64,000 nt of DNA from Marivirga tractuosa DSM 4126 (GCF_000183425.1 NC_014759.1:1178001-1242000), one strand, 5' to 3'; shown: positions 36,212 to 45,651, counted from the first letter of the stretch. Translations and numbers: made by a program. The notes: a model not told the origin generated them from the sequence alone.

Positions 36212-36949
36212 ATGCGCTACAATATTATAAATAAGGCTCGGCATCTCATATTTAATTCATTATTAATTCTATCAGTATCACTATTGATTACTGCTTGTCC
36301 TACTCCACCAGAGTTTGACATGGTGCCGTCAATCACATTCGAATCTCTTGAATTCAGTGAAAGAACAGATACGACAGATAGCGGCCAACCGTTAAATAAA
36401 GAAGTAATAAGTTTGACTATTTCATTTGAAGATGGTGATGGTGATTTAGGCTTTCGAACTAATGAATTTGACCCTCCATATGATTTCTATGACTTAAAAT
36501 TGGATGAAGAAGGAGAACTAATATTTTTTGGCAGTTCTCCAGATTTACCTCCATTCAATTACTATGATTATTTTGTAACTAGCGATACAACGGAAATAAA
36601 CAATACAGTGCTTGTTAATGATACTATTCTGATTGATTTTAATGAGCGCTACTTTAATATCTACGTCAACTTTTTCTATAAACGACCTGGAAGCGAAGAT
36701 TTCGAAGAATTTGAATGGGGGCGTGAGGAAGGCTTCTATCAACCATTTCATGGTAGATTTCCGATTCTAAATACTGAAAACTATGATCGTCCTCTTAATG
36801 GGTCGTTAACTTACGATATTGTTGGAAGTGGATTTAGATCGATCTTTAGAGATTATGAAATGTATTTTGAAGTCTATATTTTAGATAGAGCTGGAAATGT
36901 TAGCAATACGATTAGAACAGATATCATTCGACTACCCAGCCGTCAATAA
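36212..36949 (+). CDS. Conserved lipoprotein with Asp/Gly-rich loop
   Basis: 245 residues. A longish signal ends LLITAC (Cys about residue 29), followed by PTPPEFDMVPSITFESLEF. The mature part has beta-strand character and an acidic loop FEDGDGDLGFRTNEFDPPYDF (about 72-92) that resembles a calcium-binding segment. Similar lipoproteins with GDGDLG loops are common in Cytophagales, function unknown. The gene starts 14 bases from the divergent LuxE-like gene, so its promoter must lie within that gene or the message be nearly leaderless. Confidence 0.72.
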   Translation: MRYNIINKARHLIFNSLLILSVSLLITACPTPPEFDMVPSITFESLEFSERTDTTDSGQPLNKEVISLTISFEDGDGDLGFRTNEFDPPYDFYDLKLDEEGELIFFGSSPDLPPFNYYDYFVTSDTTEINNTVLVNDTILIDFNERYFNIYVNFFYKRPGSEDFEEFEWGREEGFYQPFHGRFPILNTENYDRPLNGSLTYDIVGSGFRSIFRDYEMYFEVYILDRAGNVSNTIRTDIIRLPSRQ

Positions 36950-36990
36950 CCTGATTCACAAGATATTGCAAGAAGATTCAAACAAAATCT

Positions 36991-37034
36991 AAAACCAAGA
37001 ATTGACAAATCCCTCTTTATCAGTTCTTGGTTTT
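36991..37034. terminator. Bidirectional terminator hairpin
   Basis: AAAACCAAGAA (36991-37001) and TTCTTGGTTTT (37024-37034) are perfectly complementary, and a few inner bases (TGA / TCA) also pair. It stands between convergent stops at 36949 and 37051 and has A- and T-runs at the two ends, so it can act for both genes. Confidence 0.75.
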
Positions 37035-37050
37035 AAGTTAGCTAAAGCAA

Positions 37051-37953
37051 TCAATTACCTATCTTCATTTTTATTTTGGTCTTTTCTCCACTATTTTTTT
37101 CCTGAAGGTTTGTACTAGAAATGCTTCCTAAGTTCGGAATAGGATTGTTTTTAGCTTTACTACTTTTAGCATAATACTTCTGAGCTTCTGGTAGCAATTT
37201 GTTTAAGTCCTCAATTCGAGTATTATTACTTGGGTGAGTACTTAGAAATTCGGGAGGGGCTCCACCAGATTGTGCTTTCATTCTTTGCCAGAACTTTGGT
37301 GCCTCTGCAGGATCGTATCCTGCTAATGCCATAAACTTAATTCCTAATTCATCTGCTTCAGATTCGTGCAAACGACTAAAAGGTAAAACTCCCAAAACAG
37401 TACTGCCGCCAGTATATGCAGCCATTGCTAAGGCTTGAGTTTGTTCAGGTTGCTGTTGAAGGGCTACACTCAGAGCTACTCCGCCCAATTGTTGCACTAA
37501 AGCCTGACTCATACGCTCCCCTCCATGCTTCGCAATAGCATGAGCCACTTCATGTCCCATTACTACAGCTATACCAGCTTCATCTTTGCAAACTGGTAAT
37601 ATGCCTTCATAAAAAGCTACTTTCCCACCTGGCATACACCATGCATTTACAACATTCTCAGCAATCAGATTAAATTCCCATTTAAAACCTTCAGTAGCAT
37701 CTCCTATATTATTTTCTTTTAAATACTGTTCAACTGCCTTTTTGATTCGATTCCCTACATCCTGTACCATTTTCACTTGACCTGAATTATTAGAAAGTTT
37801 ACTTTCCTTTAGCACTTGATCGTAGGAAGTAAAACTTGAGGAGTTTAATTGACTATTTGGAATTACATTAAATTGATTTCGATCAGTCAAGGGTACCTTC
37901 TTACATCCTATAAGAATTAAAACAAGAATTAATATACTTAAAATTTTTTTCAT
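37051..37953 (-). CDS. M48-family metallopeptidase lipoprotein
   Basis: 300 residues from the ATG at 37953 (MKKILSILILVLILIGC, lipobox Cys17); an upstream in-frame ATG at 37977 is less likely. The zinc motif GHEVAHAIAKH includes His134, Glu135 and His138, and the third ligand lies in HESEADELG. The conserved LSTHPSNNTRIEDL block near 255-270 completes the family pattern. These lipoprotein M48 peptidases (LoiP/YcaL/BepA relatives) act in periplasmic quality control of outer-membrane proteins. The substrate here is not known. Confidence 0.92.
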   Translation of the reverse strand: MKKILSILILVLILIGCKKVPLTDRNQFNVIPNSQLNSSSFTSYDQVLKESKLSNNSGQVKMVQDVGNRIKKAVEQYLKENNIGDATEGFKWEFNLIAENVVNAWCMPGGKVAFYEGILPVCKDEAGIAVVMGHEVAHAIAKHGGERMSQALVQQLGGVALSVALQQQPEQTQALAMAAYTGGSTVLGVLPFSRLHESEADELGIKFMALAGYDPAEAPKFWQRMKAQSGGAPPEFLSTHPSNNTRIEDLNKLLPEAQKYYAKSSKAKNNPIPNLGSISSTNLQEKNSGEKTKIKMKIGN

Positions 37954-38072
37954 AATCACTTTTATTAAATGGGGCAAGTTGTAAAATTACAGTTTAAAAC
38001 CCCTTAAATACAATCTAAAATATTTCTTTTAATATTTAACGTAGCTTTCATTTTTATAGTTAAAAGAAAGCA

Positions 38073-38080
38073 TATTTTTG
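38073..38080 (+). promoter_or_regulatory. TATTTTTG promoter -7 element
   Basis: TATTTTTG matches TAnnTTTG and lies 15 bases before the ATG at 38096. It overlaps the in-frame ATG at 38078, favouring 38096 as the start of the hydrolase. The -33 region is weak. Confidence 0.4.
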
Positions 38081-38095
38081 CATAAAATTTCTCAA

Positions 38096-38707
38096 ATGAA
38101 GATATTGGCTATAGGTAGAAATTATGGAGACCACATTGAAGAGCTTAAAAATGAGCGTCCTGATGAGCCTGTGATTTTCACTAAACCAGACACTGCTCTT
38201 CTAAAAAATAATGATCCATTCTACTACCCTCCTTTTAGCAATGAAATTCACCATGAAGTTGAATTAATTTTCAGAATTTGTAAAGAGGGTAAATTTGTAA
38301 AGGAAGAGCATGCGCATAAATACTATGATAAAATAGGTTTAGGAATAGATTTTACTGCCAGAGATTTACAATCAAAAGCTAAAGAAAAAGGCTTACCTTG
38401 GGATATTGCTAAAGGGTTTAATGGTTCTGCTCCTATTTCAGGGTGGTTAGATAAAAATGATTTTGAGGATCTTCAAAAAATTAACTTCTCGTTAAAAATA
38501 AATGATCAGCTCAAACAAGAAGGGAATTCGGCATTAATGTTGTTTTCCATTGACTACATCATTTCATATTTATCAAAATTTTTCACTTTAAAAACTGGAG
38601 ATATTATTTTTACTGGGACTCCAAAAGGGGTTGGCCCAATTTCTATAGGTGATAAACTTGAAGGATATATTGAAAATCAAAAATTATTGGATTTTGAAAT
38701 CAAATAG
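38096..38707 (+). CDS. Fumarylacetoacetate hydrolase family protein
   Basis: 203 residues from the ATG at 38096 (MKILAIGRNYGDHIEEL). The compact FAH-family fold shows its metal ligands in HHEVELIFRI (Glu pair) and GIDFTARDLQ (Asp), then the block KGLPWDIAKGFNGSAPIS and the end motif GDIIFTGTPKGVGPI. Such proteins are hydrolases, decarboxylases or oxaloacetate tautomerases acting on 2-oxo acids; the exact substrate cannot be told. The end overlaps the start of the M23 peptidase gene by about 14 bases. Confidence 0.9.
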   Translation: MKILAIGRNYGDHIEELKNERPDEPVIFTKPDTALLKNNDPFYYPPFSNEIHHEVELIFRICKEGKFVKEEHAHKYYDKIGLGIDFTARDLQSKAKEKGLPWDIAKGFNGSAPISGWLDKNDFEDLQKINFSLKINDQLKQEGNSALMLFSIDYIISYLSKFFTLKTGDIIFTGTPKGVGPISIGDKLEGYIENQKLLDFEIK

Positions 38708-40592
38708 AATTAACTTAATACTTCTACTACTTATACATAGCTTACCATTTGCGGTGCAAGCGCAGAATTCCGACCCTTATACTTTCCCAATTCGACCCAA
38801 CAAAACAAATTTCTTATCTGGCACAATGGGCGAATTACGTTCTTCCCACTTTCATGCCGGAATTGACATTAAAACAGGTGGTAAAATTGGCGAGCCTGTG
38901 CATGCTACTAAAAGAGGATATATTACAAGAATAAAAATATCAACCTCTGGTTATGGAAATGCGCTTTATATGTTGCACCCAGATGGAAATACCTCTGTTT
39001 ATGCTCATTTAGAGGAATTTGCCCCGGAAATCCAGAAATATGTTAGACAGGAGCAATACAAACAACAAACTTTTGAAATAGAATTATTCCCTGAACCCTA
39101 CCAATTTGCTTTCAAGGCGCAAGAAGTAATTGGACTTTCTGGAAATACGGGTGGTTCTTTAGGTCCTCATCTGCATTTCGAAATTAGAGATCCGCAACAA
39201 AGAGTTTTGAATCCTCTTCATTACGGTTTTGATGAGATCAAAGATAACATCCCTCCTATTTTGCAAGGATTTGCAATCCGGCCTATGAACATCACTTCCA
39301 GAATATCGGGTGAATTAACTAGAACTGATGTCAGAATAAACAGAACTGGATTTAATTACAAAGCCATGGATACCATAAAAGCCATCGGTAAAATTGGTTT
39401 GGAACTCTGGGGACACGACAAACTGAACGGTTCTGCAAATAAAAATGGGATTAGCATAATTGAGGTAGAAGTAAATGAAGAAACCCATTATAAGCAAATT
39501 ATTGATGTCATGAGCTTTAGTTTACAACGACATATTTTGGTGCACTATCCCTATGACGTAAAAATGACAGATGGTTCAAGATTTCATAAATTATACATAG
39601 ATGATGGAAATGAGCTAAGGTTTTATGAAAGCCCATCAAATAATGGTCTGCTAAATTTAGAACAAAGCAAGCTTTATGATATTAAAATTAAAATGTATGA
39701 CCCTTATGGCAACATGAGTCAACTGGAAATGATCATTGAGGGTAAACAACCAGAAAAATTCTTAAACAAATCAATAGATTTTGAGCTGGATGAAATTGAT
39801 TATACTATTGAAGAAAACATCCTAAAAGTATTTTCAGAATTCAATTGCGAAGATGAAAGTGAGGAACTAAATCTCAACCTTGGGGGAAAAATTGAATCCA
39901 TTAAGCCAGATTATTATTTAAATAATGTTGCTGTCTATTTGTGGGATTTAAAGAATGGCATCCCTAAATCTCTACTTAATTGTGATAAAGGCTTAAATTT
40001 GAGAACAATCCACGAAGTCTTCCCTGGGGAAAATAAAAATATCTCAACTGAAAAAATGAACATTAACTTCAGTGCTTATTCTTTATTTGATACGCTCTAT
40101 TTAGAAACAGATTATGCAATTAAAACGAATGATTCACTTGAGGTTTTTTCATTGGGGCCTTTCACCTCTCCTCTTAAAAGCTCAATGGAAATTGAATTAG
40201 CACCGATACCGAATCGTTATAATCCAGAAAAAAGTCACGTTTATAAAGCTGATGATACCGGCAATTTCTCGTTTGAAGGTGGAGAATGGCAAGATGGAAA
40301 AATAACTTTTAGCACAAGAGAGTTAGCAGATTACACGGTTTTAACTGACAGTATCGCCCCATTGATAAAAGAACATACTAAAAAATACAGTTATATAATT
40401 GAGGATGAATTATCAGGTATAAAATCTTTTGAAGCAAAACTCAATGGTGAATGGGTTTTAATGAAATATGAACCCAAAGACAATATGATTTGGATAGATT
40501 GGCTAAATGATGAAATGAAGAAAACAGGTGAGTTTGTATTAAAAGTTACCGACCATGCAGGAAACGAAAAAGAATATATCACTAAATTATAA
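38694..40592 (+). CDS. Secreted M23 peptidase
   Basis: 632 residues if started at the TTG at 38694, which gives a compact signal peptide ending FAVQAQ; a GTG at 38649 would add 15 residues. The LytM/M23 domain is at about residues 40-180: HFHAGIDIKTGG, KRGYITRIKISTSGYGNALYM, YAHLEE and the zinc motif HLHFEIRD. The remaining 450 residues are beta-rich, of uncertain family, ending in a Ig-like part (ELADYTVLTDSIAP). It probably cuts peptidoglycan cross-links or serves as a scaffold in the periplasm. The FAH, M23 and Bcp genes follow one another closely and may form one operon. Confidence 0.88.
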   Translation: MKSNRINLILLLLIHSLPFAVQAQNSDPYTFPIRPNKTNFLSGTMGELRSSHFHAGIDIKTGGKIGEPVHATKRGYITRIKISTSGYGNALYMLHPDGNTSVYAHLEEFAPEIQKYVRQEQYKQQTFEIELFPEPYQFAFKAQEVIGLSGNTGGSLGPHLHFEIRDPQQRVLNPLHYGFDEIKDNIPPILQGFAIRPMNITSRISGELTRTDVRINRTGFNYKAMDTIKAIGKIGLELWGHDKLNGSANKNGISIIEVEVNEETHYKQIIDVMSFSLQRHILVHYPYDVKMTDGSRFHKLYIDDGNELRFYESPSNNGLLNLEQSKLYDIKIKMYDPYGNMSQLEMIIEGKQPEKFLNKSIDFELDEIDYTIEENILKVFSEFNCEDESEELNLNLGGKIESIKPDYYLNNVAVYLWDLKNGIPKSLLNCDKGLNLRTIHEVFPGENKNISTEKMNINFSAYSLFDTLYLETDYAIKTNDSLEVFSLGPFTSPLKSSMEIELAPIPNRYNPEKSHVYKADDTGNFSFEGGEWQDGKITFSTRELADYTVLTDSIAPLIKEHTKKYSYIIEDELSGIKSFEAKLNGEWVLMKYEPKDNMIWIDWLNDEMKKTGEFVLKVTDHAGNEKEYITKL

Positions 40593-40597
40593 ATATT

Positions 40598-41050
40598 ATG
40601 GAACTGAATATAGGCGATAAAGCACCAGATTTTAAGGCAAAAGATCAAGACGGCAACGACATCAAACTAAGTGATTTTAAAGGTAAAAAAGTAGTCCTTT
40701 ATTTTTATCCGAAAGATAATACACCTGGTTGCACCGCCCAAGCATGCAATCTGAGAGATAATTATGAAGAACTTCAAAAACAAGGATATATCGTTTTAGG
40801 AGTTAGTCAGGATTCAGAAAAATCCCATCAAAAATTTATTGAAAAGCAAAATCTGCCATTTCCATTAATTTCAGATGAAGATCATACCGTCCATAATTTA
40901 TATGACACATGGGGCGAGAAAAAAATGTACGGAAAAACCTATATGGGAACCAAACGCACTACCTTTATTATAGATGAAGAAGGTAAAATTGAGGACATTA
41001 TCCAGAAAGTAAAAACAAAAGAACATACAGCACAAATTTTAAACTCATAA
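40598..41050 (+). CDS. bcp: Thioredoxin-dependent thiol peroxidase (Bcp/PrxQ)
   Basis: 150 residues, normal length. Peroxidatic Cys45 and resolving Cys50 lie in NTPGCTAQACNLRD, the atypical two-Cys PrxQ arrangement. Other blocks are GDKAPDFKAKDQDG, VVLYFYPKD, GVSQDSEKSHQKF and GTKRTTFIID. It reduces hydroperoxides using thioredoxin. It begins five bases after the M23 gene and the transketolase N-terminal subunit begins three bases after it, so all are probably co-transcribed. Confidence 0.95.
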   Translation: MELNIGDKAPDFKAKDQDGNDIKLSDFKGKKVVLYFYPKDNTPGCTAQACNLRDNYEELQKQGYIVLGVSQDSEKSHQKFIEKQNLPFPLISDEDHTVHNLYDTWGEKKMYGKTYMGTKRTTFIIDEEGKIEDIIQKVKTKEHTAQILNS

Positions 41051-41053
41051 TCA

Positions 41054-41905
41054 ATGGCAAATCAGGCAAACATTCAAGAGCTTGAAAAAATAGCTTCTCA
41101 AGTAAGAAGAGATATCGTTAGGATGGTTCATGCGGTTAATTCCGGACATCCTGGAGGCTCTTTAGGATGCACAGATTTTTTTGTAGCATTATATTTCCAC
41201 ATTTTAAAGCACAATGTTGATTTCAATATGGATGCTAAAAATGAGGACTTATTTTTCCTATCAAACGGACATATTTCACCCGTTTGGTACAGCGTCTTAG
41301 CTAGAAGTGGCTATTTTGAAACGTCAGAATTAAGCACATTCAGAAAGATTGATAGCAGATTACAAGGACATCCCACTCCAGAAGAAAATCTTCCTGGTAT
41401 TAGAATTGCATCTGGTTCATTAGGTCAAGGTTTATCCGCTGCTTTAGGTGCAGCTCAAACCAAGAAACTGAATAATGAAGATAATTTGGTTTATGTTCTA
41501 ATGGGTGATGGAGAGTTACAAGAGGGACAAATCTGGGAAGCCGCCATGTATGGCGCTCATCATAAGGTAGATAATATCATTGCAACCGTTGATTATAATG
41601 GCCAGCAAATTGACGGGCCAATTACAGAAGTAATGGACTTAAAAGACCTAAAAGCTAAGTGGTTAGCTTTTGGTTGGGAAGTGATAGAAAGTAATGGTAA
41701 CAATATGGAGGAAATTGTTAAATCATTAGAGCATGCAAAAAGCTTGACAGGAAAGGGGAAGCCTGTTTTAAATTTAATGAAAACAGAAATGGGCTTTGGA
41801 GTTGACTTTATGGTCGGCACCCATAAATGGCACGGTGTTGCTCCCAATGACGAGGAATTGGCAAATGCATTATCCCAACTGGAAGAAACACTTGGCGATT
41901 ACTAA
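41054..41905 (+). CDS. Transketolase, N-terminal subunit
   Basis: 283 residues covering the thiamine-pyrophosphate-binding N-terminal domain of a split transketolase: VNSGHPGGSLGCTDFFVALYF, SNGHISPVWYS, RIASGSLGQGLSAALG, and the TPP/Mg motif MGDGELQEGQIWEA through VDYNGQQIDG. It joins the C-terminal subunit at 43352 to transfer two-carbon units between sugar phosphates in the non-oxidative pentose phosphate pathway. Split transketolases usually have adjacent genes; here a VWA gene lies between. Confidence 0.93.
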   Translation: MANQANIQELEKIASQVRRDIVRMVHAVNSGHPGGSLGCTDFFVALYFHILKHNVDFNMDAKNEDLFFLSNGHISPVWYSVLARSGYFETSELSTFRKIDSRLQGHPTPEENLPGIRIASGSLGQGLSAALGAAQTKKLNNEDNLVYVLMGDGELQEGQIWEAAMYGAHHKVDNIIATVDYNGQQIDGPITEVMDLKDLKAKWLAFGWEVIESNGNNMEEIVKSLEHAKSLTGKGKPVLNLMKTEMGFGVDFMVGTHKWHGVAPNDEELANALSQLEETLGDY

Positions 41906-41916
41906 ACTATGATCAA

Positions 41917-41944
41917 AAGCGTCAGGAGAATTCTTCTGGCGCTT
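41917..41944 (+). terminator. Intercistronic hairpin after transketolase N subunit
   Basis: AAGCGTCAGGAGAA (41917-41930) pairs with TTCTTCTGGCGCTT (41931-41944) over its whole length with two wobbles. It lies 11 bases past the transketolase N stop and 11 before the VWA start. No T-run follows, so it may be an RNA processing or stabilising hairpin, or a partial terminator that lowers expression of the downstream genes. Confidence 0.5.
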
Positions 41945-41955
41945 AATAGTATTGA

Positions 41956-43341
41956 ATGAAATATAAAATTATCATATCGACCCTTCTCATATTTACTGTG
42001 ATATTCAACGTGAAATCACAAAAAGTAGAGCAAAGTATTCCTGAAAAAACACGGATTCTGTTTTTGTTTGATGCATCAGGAAGTATGCTAGCTAAATGGG
42101 GAAATGAACTTCGAATTGATGCTGCAAAAAGAGTTCTAACTGACTTAGTTGATTCTTTAAGGGTAAACAATAAAGTAGAATTAGCCTTAAGACCGTACGG
42201 ACATTTAACACCAGCGAAAGAAAGAAATTGTCAGGACACAAAATTAGAAATCCCTTTTGCACCAAATAACAATGACCGAATAATTGATAGGTTAAAATAT
42301 ATCTATCCAAGAGGAACCACACCAATTGCCTATTCCTTAGAGCAATCAGCCAAAGATTTTCCAAAGGATAACAATTATAGAAATATCATCATCATCATAA
42401 CGGACGGTATAGAATCATGTGATGGTGATCCATGTGCAGTTTCCTTAGAATTACAGAAAAAAGATATATTCTTAAGACCATTTGTAATTGGCTTGGGTAT
42501 GGAAGAAAAATTTGCTGCAGAGTTTGAATGCATGGGTGAATATTTCAACGCAAAAGACATCAGTGCTTTCCAAGCTGTTTTAAATGGGATCTTAGACCAA
42601 TCTTTGAGCAAAACTACTGCTAGTGTAGAATTACTGGATCAAAATGGTAAGCCCGTAGAAAAAGACGTTAATGTGTCTTTCATCAATTCTTTCACAGGGA
42701 TCTCAGAATTCGACTTTATACATTTTAGAGACCGAAACGGTAAACCAGATACAGTAGAAGTTGACCCTGTGCTAAGCTATGATGTTATTGTAAATACTGT
42801 TCCACCAGTAGTAAAAAGAAATGTTTATCTAAAGGGTGGCACACACAATGTGATTGATATAAAAACACCTCAGGGAAATTTAAATGTTCGTCAGAAAAAT
42901 ACATTTGAATATGATCGTGATGTTCAAATTCTTATTAAAAAATCCTCTGGAAGTGAAATCATTAATAACCAAGCAATTAATTCAGACCAGAAGTATTTGA
43001 TGGGTAGTTATGATTTGGAAATTTTAACACTACCCAAAATTGAAATGAATAATATTAAAATTCGACAGGGAGAAACACGAAACATCGAAATTCCAGCACC
43101 AGGAAGAATTAATATGGTATACAGTAGTAAAGGTATTGGAAGTTTATATTCCATTAATGAAAATGGAAGGCAACAATGGATTAAAAAGCTGGATTTAAGA
43201 GGAGATAAAGCGAGTTTTGGAATTCAACCCGGAAAATATAAATATGTATTCCGATCAGATCGGGCTATGGGAAGTAAATACACACAAATAAAAGAATTTA
43301 CCGTACAATCAGGACAGACCCTAAACATCAAAATATATTAA
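41956..43341 (+). CDS. Secreted von Willebrand factor A domain protein
   Basis: 461 residues. Signal peptide to about residue 21. The VWA domain (about 32-200) keeps the metal-ion-dependent adhesion site: DASGS at 39-43, the Thr in GTTPIAYSL near 118, and Asp in IITDGIESCDGDPC near 149. The rest holds two beta-sandwich-like segments (about 210-300 and 300-460) ending in KEFTVQSGQTLNIKIY. It should be exported and bind a protein or metal partner; function unknown. The position between the two transketolase genes is unusual and is likely accidental insertion in the operon, though co-expression may matter. Confidence 0.82.
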   Translation: MKYKIIISTLLIFTVIFNVKSQKVEQSIPEKTRILFLFDASGSMLAKWGNELRIDAAKRVLTDLVDSLRVNNKVELALRPYGHLTPAKERNCQDTKLEIPFAPNNNDRIIDRLKYIYPRGTTPIAYSLEQSAKDFPKDNNYRNIIIIITDGIESCDGDPCAVSLELQKKDIFLRPFVIGLGMEEKFAAEFECMGEYFNAKDISAFQAVLNGILDQSLSKTTASVELLDQNGKPVEKDVNVSFINSFTGISEFDFIHFRDRNGKPDTVEVDPVLSYDVIVNTVPPVVKRNVYLKGGTHNVIDIKTPQGNLNVRQKNTFEYDRDVQILIKKSSGSEIINNQAINSDQKYLMGSYDLEILTLPKIEMNNIKIRQGETRNIEIPAPGRINMVYSSKGIGSLYSINENGRQQWIKKLDLRGDKASFGIQPGKYKYVFRSDRAMGSKYTQIKEFTVQSGQTLNIKIY

Positions 43342-43351
43342 TTAGAGCAAG

Positions 43352-44311
43352 ATGGCAGAAACTAAATTTACATTTACAGAAAAAAAAGATACACGTTCAG
43401 GCTTTGGAGATGGGCTTTTAGAAGCTGGTAGAAAAAACGATCAAATAGTTGGACTGTGTGCTGATTTAATTGGCTCGTTAAAAATGGGCGCATTTCAGAA
43501 AGAATTTCCAGAAAGATTCTTTCAAACAGGTATAGCTGAAGCGAACATGATGGGCTTAGCAGCTGGAATGACTATTGGTGGAAAAATACCATTTACAGGA
43601 ACTTTTGCAAATTTCTCAACGGGAAGGGTTTATGACCAAATACGTCAGTCCATTGCCTATTCTGAGAAAAATGTGAAAATATGCGCCTCTCACGCAGGAG
43701 TTACCTTAGGCGAGGATGGTGCCACACACCAAATATTAGAAGATATAGGCATGATGAGAATGTTACCTAATATGACCGTCATCAACCCTTGTGATTATAA
43801 TCAAACAAAAGCAGCCACACTTGCTATTGCTGAACACGAAGGACCAGTTTATTTAAGATTTGGAAGACCTAAAGTACCAATTTTTACTTCCGCTGATCAA
43901 AAGTTTGAAATTGGCAAAGCAATCAATATGATTGAAGGATCTGATGTAACCATATTTGCCACAGGCCACTTAGTTTGGGAAGCGATAGAAGCAGAAGCTA
44001 TATTAAGAGAAAAAGGAATTAGTGTGGAATTAATCAATATCCATACTATAAAACCAATTGATGAAGAAGCTATTTTAAAATCAGTAGCTAAAACTGGCTG
44101 CGTGGTGACTGCTGAAGAACATCAACGAAATGGAGGCTTAGGAGATGCTGTAGCTCAAGTCTTAGCACAAAACAACCCTACACCTCAAGAATATGTTGCA
44201 GTTAATGATAAGTTTGGAGAAAGCGGTAAACCGGATGAACTTATGAAGAAATATGGACTTGATGCAGAGCATATTGTTGCAGCTGTAGAAAAAGTAATAA
44301 AAAGAAAATAA
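43352..44311 (+). CDS. Transketolase, C-terminal subunit
   Basis: 319 residues covering the pyrimidine-binding and C-terminal domains of transketolase: [18 protein letters not shown] (with the Glu that activates TPP), [42 protein letters not shown] and [18 protein letters not shown]. It works with the N-terminal subunit at 41054. It starts 10 bases after the VWA gene and is followed by a strong terminator. An eight-A run in its first codons (43380-43387) is in frame, unlike the broken runs in coaBC, recN and the mbnH-like gene. Confidence 0.93.
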   Translation: MAETKFTFTEKKDTRSGFGDGLLEAGRKNDQIVGLCADLIGSLKMGAFQKEFPERFFQTGIAEANMMGLAAGMTIGGKIPFTGTFANFSTGRVYDQIRQSIAYSEKNVKICASHAGVTLGEDGATHQILEDIGMMRMLPNMTVINPCDYNQTKAATLAIAEHEGPVYLRFGRPKVPIFTSADQKFEIGKAINMIEGSDVTIFATGHLVWEAIEAEAILREKGISVELINIHTIKPIDEEAILKSVAKTGCVVTAEEHQRNGGLGDAVAQVLAQNNPTPQEYVAVNDKFGESGKPDELMKKYGLDAEHIVAAVEKVIKRK

Positions 44312-44322
44312 ATAGAAATAGA

Positions 44323-44343
44323 AGACCGGCAAATTGCCGGTCT
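44323..44343 (+). terminator. Terminator after transketolase operon
   Basis: AGACCGGCAA (44323-44332) and TTGCCGGTCT (44334-44343) form a perfect GC-rich hairpin followed by TTAATT. It stands 12 bases past the transketolase C stop and 17 before the small monooxygenase-like gene, so it ends or attenuates the operon. Confidence 0.85.
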
Positions 44344-44359
44344 TTAATTGGCTTAAATT

Positions 44360-44656
44360 ATGTTGATTAGAATAGTAAAAATGACTTTTCATAAAGATAA
44401 AATTGATGATTTCATCAAGATATTTGAAGAAAATAAAGAAGCTATTCGTAACCAAGCGGGCTGCATACACCTAGAGCTTTGGCAAGACCAAAATCAGCCC
44501 AATATTTTTAGTACTTACAGTTTATGGAAAAATGAGGATTACCTTAATCAATATAGGAATTCAGAAACATTTGGAAAGGTTTGGCCAGCTACAAAAGCAT
44601 TATTTGTAGAAAAACCTATTGCCAGTTCGCACATTCAGCGATACAAATTAGAATAG
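44360..44656 (+). CDS. Antibiotic biosynthesis monooxygenase (ABM) domain protein
   Basis: 98 residues with the dimeric ferredoxin-like ABM fold: LIRIVKMTFHKDKIDDFIKIFEENK, GCIHLELWQDQNQPNIFSTYSLWKNEDYLNQYRNSE. Family members include YgiN-like quinol monooxygenases and heme-degrading enzymes, but many are of unknown function; active residues are not diagnostic here. It ends one base from the convergent prenyl synthase stop. Confidence 0.85.
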   Translation: MLIRIVKMTFHKDKIDDFIKIFEENKEAIRNQAGCIHLELWQDQNQPNIFSTYSLWKNEDYLNQYRNSETFGKVWPATKALFVEKPIASSHIQRYKLE

Positions 44657-44657
44657 A

Positions 44658-45632
44658 TTACTTCTTCCGCTCAATGGTGTATTTCACCAAATCCATTAAT
44701 GATTGACGGTATTCTGTTTTAGGAAAGTCTTTTATGATGGTCATAGCCTCATCGTAATAATTTTGCATTACTTCCTCCGCATAAGCTATACCATTTTTAT
44801 TCTTCACAAAATCAACGACAGTTTTCACGGTTGAATTTTTGTCGCTCTTATTTTTAATCAATTTGATAATTTGCTTTTGCTCACTTTTATCAGCATTATT
44901 CAAGGCGTGGATCAAAGGCAAAGTCATCTTCTTTTCCTTAATATCAATACCTAGAGGTTTCCCAATATCATTAGTACCATAATCAAACAAATCATCCTTT
45001 ATTTGAAATGCCATCCCTACTTTTTCACCGAAAAGCTTCATTTTTTCACTGATATCATCGTCCTTATTTACAGAACGGCTCCCCACTGCGCAGCAAGAAG
45101 CTATTAAAGAAGCCGTTTTTTGCTTAATGATGTCATAGTAAATATCCTCGGTGATATTGAGTTTTCTTGCCTTTTCAATCTGAAGCAATTCTCCTTCGCT
45201 CATTTCTCTTACAGCTTCAGAAACAATCTTCAATAGATCAAAATCTTCATTATCAATTGAAAGAAGCAAGCCTCTAGAAAGTAAATAATCACCAACAAGA
45301 ATAGCGATTTTATTTTTCCATAATGCATTAATGGAAAAAAAACCTCTCCTATAGTTTGCATCATCTACCACATCATCATGAACCAAAGTGGCAGTATGTA
45401 ACAATTCAATAAGAGCAGCACCACGATAAGTAGCTTCATTGATTTGACCATGTACTCCTGCAGAAAGAAACACGAACATAGGGCGCATTTGCTTCCCCTT
45501 CCTTTTTACAATATAGCCCATGATTTTATCCAGCAAATAAACCTTGCTTTTCATGAATTGGCGGAATTTTATTTCAAATTCTGCCATTTCGGTGGCTATT
45601 GGTGATTGTATTTCTTTAATTTTACTCCCCAT
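44658..45632 (-). CDS. Polyprenyl diphosphate synthase
   Basis: 324 residues of the all-helical trans-prenyltransferase family. The first Asp-rich motif is LVHDDVVDDANYRRG (Asp86, Asp87, Asp90), and the second is QIKDDLFDYG near 210-220; GKQMRPMFVFLSAG and KIAILVGDYLLSRGL are also typical. It builds a long isoprenoid chain, probably the menaquinone side chain (octa- or heptaprenyl class); product length cannot be read safely. Transcribed from the promoter at 45652-45683, divergent from the alpha/beta hydrolase. Confidence 0.93.
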   Translation of the reverse strand: MGSKIKEIQSPIATEMAEFEIKFRQFMKSKVYLLDKIMGYIVKRKGKQMRPMFVFLSAGVHGQINEATYRGAALIELLHTATLVHDDVVDDANYRRGFFSINALWKNKIAILVGDYLLSRGLLLSIDNEDFDLLKIVSEAVREMSEGELLQIEKARKLNITEDIYYDIIKQKTASLIASCCAVGSRSVNKDDDISEKMKLFGEKVGMAFQIKDDLFDYGTNDIGKPLGIDIKEKKMTLPLIHALNNADKSEQKQIIKLIKNKSDKNSTVKTVVDFVKNKNGIAYAEEVMQNYYDEAMTIIKDFPKTEYRQSLMDLVKYTIERKK

Positions 45633-45651
45633 GCGTGTGCAATATTACTAC

